Assembly (NCBI GenBank): GCA_045652815.1
Contig: JAZOLH010000021.1
Coordinates: 1-9,578 of the forward strand
From: UMGS755 sp045652815
GTDB taxonomy: Bacteria > Bacillota > Clostridia > UBA1381 > UBA9506
DNA: 9,578 nucleotides
Direction: 5' to 3'
A program made the translations under genes and the position numbers. Under the pieces are notes generated by a model. It saw nothing but the letters and a program-made list of their open reading frames with translations, made no database searches and was not told where the DNA came from. Shown in pieces: positions 1 through 5,044 of the stretch. The stretch's first letter is position 1; every line of letters begins with the position of its first letter.

Positions 1-1492
1 GGGGAATGTTAGAACGGAAGGGCAGAAGTTTTGCGTTAGAGGGCATAATATGGTCGGTGGTGATGTTATCTTCCACCTTAATCAGAGATTTACCGGAAAC
101 AACTTCGGGCATCGCGTGGTTTAAGGGGAAGGGCTTGATGTTGGGACCACGGACAACTTCAACACTCGCACCATCTTCAGCCGGTGCAATTACCATATTG
201 TCGCAAGCCAAGAATTCCTTGGGCATTTCCACGGTGGGTGCTTCGCCCCATTCTCTCGGGTCGGTCAGAACGCCTGTGATGGCGCTGACTGCGGCGGTTT
301 CGGGGCTCACCAGATATACCTGAGCGGAAACGGTGCCGGAACGACCTTCAAAGTTACGGTTAAAGGTTCTGAGAGAAATGGCGTTTGTCTTGGGAGACTG
401 ACCCATACCGATACAGGGACCGCAAGCGGATTCTAAGATACGGGCGCCTGCCGCAACCATATCGGCCAGCGCGCCATTTTGTGCCAGCATAGTCAGCACC
501 TGCTTAGAGCCGGGTGCGATAACCAAACTTACATCGGGATGAACGGTTTTGCCTTTTAAAACAGCAGCAACCTTCATCATATCAGCATAAGAAGAGTTGG
601 TGCAGGAGCCGATGGCAACCTGATCAACCTTAATTTTACCAATTTTGGAAATCTCTAAAACATTATCGGGGCTGTGGGGCTGAGCCGCTAAGGGCTCAAT
701 TTCGGATAAGTCCACAGTGATTTCTTCATCATATACCGCATCGGCATCGGCGCAAAGAGGCACAAAATCACATTCTCTGCCCTGCGCTTTTAAAAAGGCG
801 TGAGTGGTTTCGTCGCTGGGGAAGATAGAGGTGGTTGCGCCCAGTTCCGCGCCCATGTTGGTGATGGTAGCACGTTCGGGAACAGAGAGCGTTGCAACGC
901 CTTCGCCTGTATATTCTAAAATTTTGCCCACGCCGCCTTTAACGGAAAGCAGGCGCAGAACGGTTAAAATTACGTCTTTTGCAGTTACCCAGGGGCGCAG
1001 TTTGCCGGTTAAGTTAACCTTTAAAATTTTCGGCATGGTGATGTAGTAAGCGCCGCCGCCCATAGCAACCGCAACATCAAGACCGCCGGCACCGATGGCC
1101 AGCATACCAAGGCCGCCGCCTGTGGGAGTGTGGCTGTCAGAGCCAAGCAGGGTCATGCCGGGCACGCCAAAGCGTTCCAACTGCACCTGATGGCAGATAC
1201 CGTTACCGGGACGGGAGAAATAAATACCGTGTTTGGAAGTAACGGTTTGAATATATTTATGGTCGTCAGCATTTTCGAAGCCGGACTGGATGGTGTTGTG
1301 GTCGATATAAGCCACGGATTTCTTGGTTTTAACCTTATCGATGCCCATGGCCTCAAACTGCAGGTAAGCCATGGTACCTGTGGAGTCCTGTGTCAGAGTC
1401 TGGTCGATGCGAATGGAAATTTCGCTACCGGGCACCATCTCGCCGCTGACTAAATGTTCTTTGATAATCTTTTGTGCTAATGTATATGCCAT
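1..1492 (-). CDS. acn: Aconitate hydratase (aconitase), C-terminus outside window
   Basis: Reading the minus strand from the ATG at 1492-1490 gives 497 uninterrupted residues to the window edge. Aconitase interconverts citrate and isocitrate via cis-aconitate in the cytoplasm using a [4Fe-4S] cluster. Family motifs are visible: GSDSHTPTGGGLGMLAIGAG near residues 117-136, the first cluster ligand in GSCTNSS (Cys297), and the paired ligands in ACGPCIGMG (Cys357 and Cys360). The end of the readable part (EDNITTDHIMPSN) is the start of the swivel-domain segment. The layout matches the shorter, roughly 640-residue aconitases common in anaerobes, so I estimate about 140 residues are missing. AGGAGG (1504-1499) lies 6 nt before the ATG and supports the start. 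The gene is divergent from rodA and has its own promoter with an overlapping palindrome. 3-Isopropylmalate or homoaconitate dehydratase is a less likely alternative; the fused single-chain form argues for aconitase. Confidence 0.93.
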   Translation of the reverse strand, partial: MAYTLAQKIIKEHLVSGEMVPGSEISIRIDQTLTQDSTGTMAYLQFEAMGIDKVKTKKSVAYIDHNTIQSGFENADDHKYIQTVTSKHGIYFSRPGNGICHQVQLERFGVPGMTLLGSDSHTPTGGGLGMLAIGAGGLDVAVAMGGGAYYITMPKILKVNLTGKLRPWVTAKDVILTVLRLLSVKGGVGKILEYTGEGVATLSVPERATITNMGAELGATTSIFPSDETTHAFLKAQGRECDFVPLCADADAVYDEEITVDLSEIEPLAAQPHSPDNVLEISKIGKIKVDQVAIGSCTNSSYADMMKVAAVLKGKTVHPDVSLVIAPGSKQVLTMLAQNGALADMVAAGARILESACGPCIGMGQSPKTNAISLRTFNRNFEGRSGTVSAQVYLVSPETAAVSAITGVLTDPREWGEAPTVEMPKEFLACDNMVIAPAEDGASVEVVRGPNIKPFPLNHAMPEVVSGKSLIKVEDNITTDHIMPSNAKLLPFRSNIP

Positions 1493-1513
1493 AATGAGCC
1501 TCCTGATAACATT

Positions 1514-1530
1514 TTACAATCAAATTGTAA
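1514..1530. promoter_or_regulatory. Perfect 17-bp palindrome over the acn -10 (candidate operator)
   Basis: TTACAAT-CAA-ATTGTAA is a perfect 7-3-7 inverted repeat. Its right half covers the acn -10 hexamer (1529-1524 on the minus strand) and its left half covers the expected transcription start near 1517. A dimeric repressor bound here would block RNA polymerase. The regulator is unknown. Bacillus citB is repressed by CcpC at a different dyad (ATAA-N7-TTAT), so this may be a functional analogue, but that is inference. Confidence 0.55.
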
Positions 1531-1552
1531 CTTATTTTAATGGCGCTGTCAA
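1524..1552 (-). promoter_or_regulatory. Sigma-A promoter of acn
   Basis: On the minus strand, TTGACA (1552-1547) and TACAAT (1529-1524) are separated by exactly 17 bp. The predicted start near 1517 leaves a leader of about 25 nt containing the AGGAGG site. The -35 is a perfect consensus and the -10 matches five of six bases. Confidence 0.75.
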
Positions 1553-1566
1553 CCGAATACTGCGAA

Positions 1567-1595
1567 ATTATATAGTAAAAAGTCTGCGAAAGCAA
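1567..1595 (-). promoter_or_regulatory. Possible second, upstream acn promoter
   Basis: On the minus strand TATAAT (1572-1567) is preceded at 17 bp by TTGCTT (1595-1590). The -10 is perfect but the -35 is weak. Transcripts starting near 1560 would read through the palindrome at 1514-1530, so it would offer an alternative start upstream of the putative operator. Confidence 0.3.
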
Positions 1596-1653
1596 AGAAC
1601 GTGAATAAATTGAAATTTTTTGCACAGAAATAAAAAAATTGACTCTCTCTGCC

Positions 1654-1682
1654 TTGAAAAGATGAGAGAAAAATGATACAAT
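1654..1682 (+). promoter_or_regulatory. Sigma-A promoter of rodA, extended -10
   Basis: TTGAAA (1654-1659), a 17-bp spacer and TACAAT (1677-1682), with the extended -10 TG at 1674-1675. Predicted start is near 1689, giving a leader of about 35 nt. An inverted repeat, TCTCTC (1644-1649) and GAGAGA (1664-1669), flanks the -35. A nearby TTGACT at 1639 is too far from the -10 (32 bp) to be its partner. Confidence 0.7.
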
Positions 1683-1723
1683 AAAAATGATGTTTAATTT
1701 TGGTAAGGCAACGGAGTTTTGTT

Positions 1724-2830
1724 ATGAAAGACCTCAGAAACTATTTTAAACAATTAGATTATGTTTTGGTGATAACCGCGGGCGTTTTAGCGCTTTTGGG
1801 CGTTCTGCTCATTGTCAGCGCCACCCGTTCCATCGAAGGTAGTCGTCAGATACTCGTCCAGTCCATCGCTATCGTGCTGGGCACAGGCATGATGTTCTTG
1901 GTGGCGGCTATGGACTATGAGATGTATTCCGATTTGGATAAAATTCTGTACATCGGCAGTGTTCTGATTCTGATTTTTGTCCTGATTTTCGGTGAAGGTA
2001 AGGAAGAAACCGGCTCAAACAGCTGGATTCGTATCGGCGGCATTGGTATTCAGCCCTCGGAACTTGTGAAACTTTCCTTTTGCATCACTTTTTCTCACCA
2101 AATCGTAAAAAACAGAGAATACATCAATTCCCCCAGAGTTTTAGGCAAACTGCTGCTGCATTTCGGCGTTCTTGCGGGGCTGGTTATTCTGCAGAACGAT
2201 ACGGGTACCGCCCTTGTCTTTTTGTTTATGTTCTTGGTGATGCTGTTTGCGGCAGGACTTTCCTATAAATATTTCTTAGGTGCTTTGGGCGGTTTTCTTG
2301 CCCTTTGTCCTATTGCCTGGTTTTTCCTGATGAAAGATTATCAGAAAGAACGTATTTTGGTGTTTTTAAATCCCGAGCGTGATGCTTCCGGCGCCGGCTA
2401 TCAGGTGCTTCAATCCAAAATTGCCATCGGTTCCGGTGAATTTCTGGGCCGCGGCTATATGCAGGGTCCCCAGAATCAGCTGGGCTTTCTGCCGGAAAAG
2501 GAAACCGACTTTATCTTTGGCGTTTGCGGTGAAGAATTCGGCTTTATCGGTTGTATCATCGTCGTGGCGCTACTTGCTCTGCTCATTGGCAGATGCATTT
2601 ATGTAGGCATGCAGGCCAAAGACGAAACCGGTTATTTCATCTGTGTTGGCATTGCCGCCATGTTTATGTTCCACACCTTAGAAAATATTTTTATGTGCAT
2701 CGGTCTGATGCCCGTAACCGGCATTCCGCTGCCCTTTTTGAGTTATGGCGGCTCATCCGTTCTCACCAATTTTATCGCTGTGGGGCTTGTGCTTTCGGTT
2801 TGGTCGGGGCGGCGTGTTCTCAGGTTTTAA
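1724..2830 (+). CDS. rodA: RodA-type SEDS peptidoglycan glycosyltransferase
   Basis: The product has 368 residues and about ten hydrophobic membrane segments. SEDS proteins polymerise glycan strands from lipid II in the plasma membrane; RodA pairs with a class B penicillin-binding protein for lateral wall growth. Diagnostic motifs are SWIRIGGIGIQPSE (100-113), YQVLQSKIAIGSGEFLGRG (226-244), LPEKETDFIFGVCGEEFGFIG (256-276), whose Asp262 sits at the family's catalytic Asp, and GIPLPFLSYGGSS (333-345). The spelling QSKIAIGSG plus Q-LGFLPE favours RodA over FtsW. The usual QPDLGTA motif reads QNDTGTA at 157-163, a mild oddity. The reading frame extends upstream to a TTG at 1700, but ACGGAG (GGAG at 1713-1716) sits 7 nt before the ATG at 1724, so I take the ATG. 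Own promoter and terminator imply a single-gene transcript. No pbp or mre neighbours are present. Confidence 0.9.
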   Translation: MKDLRNYFKQLDYVLVITAGVLALLGVLLIVSATRSIEGSRQILVQSIAIVLGTGMMFLVAAMDYEMYSDLDKILYIGSVLILIFVLIFGEGKEETGSNSWIRIGGIGIQPSELVKLSFCITFSHQIVKNREYINSPRVLGKLLLHFGVLAGLVILQNDTGTALVFLFMFLVMLFAAGLSYKYFLGALGGFLALCPIAWFFLMKDYQKERILVFLNPERDASGAGYQVLQSKIAIGSGEFLGRGYMQGPQNQLGFLPEKETDFIFGVCGEEFGFIGCIIVVALLALLIGRCIYVGMQAKDETGYFICVGIAAMFMFHTLENIFMCIGLMPVTGIPLPFLSYGGSSVLTNFIAVGLVLSVWSGRRVLRF

Positions 2831-2858
2831 AACAGTGTTTTAACAGTCATAAAAGATA

Positions 2859-2892
2859 GGGGAGGGTCACGAGACTCTCCCCGTTATTTTTT
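2859..2892 (+). terminator. Rho-independent terminator after rodA
   Basis: A 10-bp stem (2859-2868 with 2873-2882, one G-U pair, four-base loop ACGA) is followed by GTTA and then six T (2887-2892). It ends the rodA transcript 29 nt after the stop codon. Confidence 0.85.
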
Positions 2893-2936
2893 GCGGAAAA
2901 AACATTGGAAAATGTAGGCATAAAACCAAAAAACTC

Positions 2937-2965
2937 TTGACAAAATACTCTAAAAGGATTAAAAT
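2937..2965 (+). promoter_or_regulatory. Sigma-A promoter of pyrG
   Basis: TTGACA (2937-2942, perfect), a 17-bp spacer and TAAAAT (2960-2965). Predicted start is near 2971-2973, leaving a leader of about 60 nt. I see neither the 5' GGGC start nor the terminator hairpin used for CTP-sensed attenuation of pyrG in Bacillus, so control must differ if it exists. Confidence 0.75.
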
Positions 2966-2982
2966 AAATAAGGTAGGTAACT

Positions 2983-3039
2983 ATGTCTATTTATACTTAT
3001 ATATTTATATATAAAGAACGGGGGAAAAAGTATGTCTAA
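2983..3039 (+). CDS. Putative 18-codon leader ORF overlapping the pyrG start
   Basis: ATG at 2983 opens an 18-codon frame (MSIYTYIFIYKERGKKYV) that stops at 3037-3039, eight bases inside pyrG and in a different frame. AGGTAGG just upstream could serve as its ribosome binding site, although it would lie at the extreme 5' end of the predicted transcript. The overlap would let terminating ribosomes reach the pyrG ATG at 3032. No homology is recognised and the A/T-rich codons could be chance, so this is a candidate, not an established gene. Confidence 0.25.
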   Translation: MSIYTYIFIYKERGKKYV

Positions 3040-4639
3040 ATATATTTTCGTTACAGGTGGCGTTGTTTCCGGTTTAGGTAAAGGTATCACCGCCGCATCA
3101 CTGGGTCGTTTGCTCAAAGCAAGAGGCTTTAAAGTAACCAACCAGAAGTTTGACCCCTATATCAACATCGACCCCCGTATGATGAACCCCATTCAGCACG
3201 GTGAAGTGTTCGTTACCGATGATGGTGCTGAAACCGACCTGGATATCGGTCACTACGAACGTTTTATCGACGAAAACTTAAACATCAACTCCGATGTTAC
3301 CACAGGTCAGATTTACTGGTCTGTTATCAATAAGGAAAGAACCGGTGACTATCGTGGCGGTACCGTTCAGGTTATCCCCCACATCACCAACGAAATTAAA
3401 GAACGTATTTACCGCGCTGGTTCCTCCGGCGAAATTGATATTGTTATCACCGAAATCGGCGGTACTGTTGGCGATATCGAAAGCCTGCCTTTCTTAGAAG
3501 CCATCCGTCAGATTGCAACCGAAGTTGGCAGAGAAAACGTAATGTATATCCACGTTGCGCTGATGCCTTACCTTGAAATGTCCGGCGAATTAAAGTCCAA
3601 ACCTGCACAGCACAGTGTTAAGGAACTGCTCTCCATCGGTATTCAGCCCGATGTTCTGGTTTGCCGTACCTCTCATCCGCTGGATGATGACATCATTCAC
3701 AAACTGGCGCTGTTCTGCAACATTCCTGCAGAAGCTGTTATTGAAAATCCCGACATTCCCGTTTTATATGAAGTACCTTTAGTTCTTGAAAAACAGGGCC
3801 TGACCAAGGTTGTTCTGAAAAAACTGGGTCTGGCTGACTTCCGTCCTGACCTTGACGAATGGAAGGCGGTTGTTAACAAGAGCAAGAGCTTAACCAAGGA
3901 AGTAACCGTTGCGCTGGTTGGCAAATATGTAGCCCTGCGTGATGCGTATCTTTCCGCAGTTGAAGCCTTAAAGCATGCCGGCTTTGTGCATGATGCAAAA
4001 GTTAACATTAAATGGATCAATTCCGAACTGTTAACCGAAGAAACTCTGGAAGAAACCCTGATGGGTATGGATGGTATCATCGTTCCTGCCGCATTTGGCG
4101 ACCGTGGTATTGATGGTATGATTCTGGCTTGTCGCTATGCTCGTGAAAACGATATCCCCTATTTCGGTATCGGCATGGGTATGCAGGTTGCAGTTATTGA
4201 TTATGCAAGAAGTGTACTGGGCCTGAATCCCGCACACTCCACCGAATGTAATCCCGGCACGGTTCATCCCGTGATTGACATTATGGCTGACCAGAAGGAA
4301 GAAGATAAACTGGGCGGCACCATGAGACTGGGTAAATACCCCTGTCAGATTATGAGAAACACCAAGGTGTATGATGCGTATCAGAAAGAAATGATTGATG
4401 AACGTCATCGTCATCGTTACGAAGTGAACAATGCATACCGTGACAGATTGGAAGAAGCGGGCATGTACTTCGTTGGTAAATCTCCCGACGGTAAACTTTG
4501 TGAAATTTTAGAACTGGCTGACAAGCGTTGGTTCGTTGGCGTTCAGTTCCATCCGGAATTTAAGTCCCGTCCCAATCGTCCCCATCCTCTGTTTGCTGAT
4601 TTTGTTAAAAATTGCGTGGCTTACAAGGAAGAAAAATAA
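3032..4639 (+). CDS. pyrG: CTP synthase with the glutaminase nucleophile replaced by Gly
   Basis: The 535-residue product has the normal length of CTP synthase, which aminates UTP to CTP using ATP and ammonia released from glutamine in its C-terminal domain. The synthetase domain (about 1-270) is well kept: GGVVSGLGKG with Lys17, DDGAETDLD with Asp71, and ITEIGGTVGDIES with Glu141. The class I glutaminase domain (about 290-530) keeps GGTMRLG, ERHRHRYEVNN and QFHPEF (His507, Glu509). However, the universal GICLGMQ reads GIGMGMQ, so residue 381 is Gly (GGC at 4172-4174) where Escherichia coli has Cys379, and PGGFG reads PAAFG (352-356). Glutamine hydrolysis should therefore be lost while ammonia-dependent synthesis could remain. 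PGTMSP also reads PRMMNP (48-53). The reading frame is intact, so this is not a pseudogene. A weak GGGGGAA site precedes the ATG. Whether the genome has a second, normal pyrG cannot be seen here. Confidence 0.92.
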   Translation: MSKYIFVTGGVVSGLGKGITAASLGRLLKARGFKVTNQKFDPYINIDPRMMNPIQHGEVFVTDDGAETDLDIGHYERFIDENLNINSDVTTGQIYWSVINKERTGDYRGGTVQVIPHITNEIKERIYRAGSSGEIDIVITEIGGTVGDIESLPFLEAIRQIATEVGRENVMYIHVALMPYLEMSGELKSKPAQHSVKELLSIGIQPDVLVCRTSHPLDDDIIHKLALFCNIPAEAVIENPDIPVLYEVPLVLEKQGLTKVVLKKLGLADFRPDLDEWKAVVNKSKSLTKEVTVALVGKYVALRDAYLSAVEALKHAGFVHDAKVNIKWINSELLTEETLEETLMGMDGIIVPAAFGDRGIDGMILACRYARENDIPYFGIGMGMQVAVIDYARSVLGLNPAHSTECNPGTVHPVIDIMADQKEEDKLGGTMRLGKYPCQIMRNTKVYDAYQKEMIDERHRHRYEVNNAYRDRLEEAGMYFVGKSPDGKLCEILELADKRWFVGVQFHPEFKSRPNRPHPLFADFVKNCVAYKEEK

Positions 4640-4649
4640 AAAAGTTTTT

Positions 4650-4707
4650 AAATTTGATGTTTTTCCTCGAAAAATGTCATAGAAAATGACAAAAAGACAT
4701 CAAATTT
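4650..4707. repeat. 11-bp perfect inverted repeat with inner hairpin, after pyrG
   Basis: AAATTTGATGT (4650-4660) pairs perfectly with ACATCAAATTT (4697-4707). Inside lies a second hairpin, TGTCAT (4675-4680) with ATGACA (4686-4691), loop AGAAA. There is no U-tract on the plus side, so it is a poor terminator for pyrG. On the minus strand the stem runs into T-rich sequence, but no minus gene ends here. It may protect the pyrG mRNA 3' end. Confidence 0.5.
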
Positions 4708-4724
4708 GAAATATAATGGCAAAA

Positions 4725-4798
4725 ACACAGAATTTGTTATATATTATATAAGGAAGAAACTCCTTCCAAAACCAGCAGAGTATATGCAAATTTTGTGT
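4725..4798. repeat. 12-bp inverted repeat upstream of the SLH gene
   Basis: ACACAGAATTTG (4725-4736) pairs with CAAATTTTGTGT (4787-4798), with a single G-U pair. The 50-nt interior holds the A/T dyad TTATATA-T-TATATAA (4737-4751) and a small GGAAG/CTTCC hairpin. A TATAAT at 4712-4717 would start a transcript at about its first base, but no good -35 is present at 17 bp. Confidence 0.45.
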
Positions 4799-4830
4799 CT
4801 AGCATACTGATTTGTGACACGATGATTACG

Positions 4831-4847
4831 AAAAAACACTGTTTTTT
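4831..4847 (+). terminator. Weak A/T hairpin with T6, possible pyrG or sRNA terminator
   Basis: AAAAAAC-ACT-GTTTTTT forms a 7-bp stem with a 3-nt loop, ending in T6 (4842-4847). Only one G-C pair is present, so it would be inefficient, but it is the best terminator-like structure between pyrG and the SLH promoter. Confidence 0.25.
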
Positions 4848-4876
4848 ACGATTTCATTACAATTGCAAATCAGGCA

Positions 4877-4905
4877 TTGACTATCACAAAAACAAGTGAT
4901 ATAAT
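4877..4905 (+). promoter_or_regulatory. Very strong sigma-A promoter of the SLH gene
   Basis: TTGACT (4877-4882), a 17-bp spacer and a perfect TATAAT (4900-4905) with the extended -10 TG at 4897-4898. This is the best promoter in the window and fits a heavily expressed surface protein. Predicted start is near 4912. Confidence 0.85.
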
Positions 4906-4911
4906 CAATGC

Positions 4912-5044
4912 ATAGAATGTAGGTAGGTGTACTATCTCTTTCTACACAAATGTGTTTCTCGTTTTTGAAAGAGGAATGAGTGACACGATCTACCATAACT
5001 CTTTCAGTCAAAAATAAAAAATTATTATAAGGGAGGATTTGAGA
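4912..5044 (+). promoter_or_regulatory. Long structured 5' leader of the SLH gene
   Basis: About 130 nt separate the predicted start from the ATG. GAAAGAG (4967-4973) can pair either with CTCTTTC at 4936-4942 or with CTCTTTC at 4999-5005 (8 bp there, TGAAAGAG with CTCTTTCA), so the two stems exclude each other. GGTAG (4922-4926) can also pair with CTACC (4990-4994). GGGAGG (5031-5036) is left in an A/T-rich unpaired stretch 8 nt before the ATG. Long leaders that stabilise mRNA are known for S-layer genes; a switching role here is inference. No known riboswitch class was recognised. Confidence 0.45.

Larger units (their letters stand above)
4814..4989 (+). repeat. Direct repeat GTGACACGAT, two copies
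   Basis: The 10-mer GTGACACGAT occurs at 4814-4823, upstream of the SLH promoter, and again at 4980-4989 in the SLH leader. The span given runs from the first copy to the second. Both copies are exact; they could be a paired protein site or a chance match. Confidence 0.35.

Noticed and set aside
1130..1453. Plus-strand open frame inside the acn gene
   Set aside because: It lies opposite clear aconitase coding sequence with all cluster motifs; a shadow frame.
2827..2843. TTAAAAC-AGT-GTTTTAA hairpin at the rodA stop codon
   Set aside because: Short, A/T-rich and followed 16 nt later by a far stronger terminator; probably chance.
2080..2859. Several short plus-strand frames inside rodA
   Set aside because: All overlap the SEDS coding frame with its conserved motifs; no independent signals.
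4031..4414. Minus-strand frames opposite pyrG (also 3697-4080)
   Set aside because: They lie opposite strongly conserved CTP synthase sequence and have no ribosome binding site or recognisable product.
3020..4639. pyrG as a pseudogene because of the lost catalytic Cys
   Set aside because: The frame is full length, the synthetase motifs and the promoter are intact, so it should make a stable protein.
4857..4868. TTACAATTGCAA upstream of the SLH promoter as a second copy of the acn operator
   Set aside because: It shares one half-site, but the second half overlaps it and is imperfect, so the 7-3-7 arrangement is missing.
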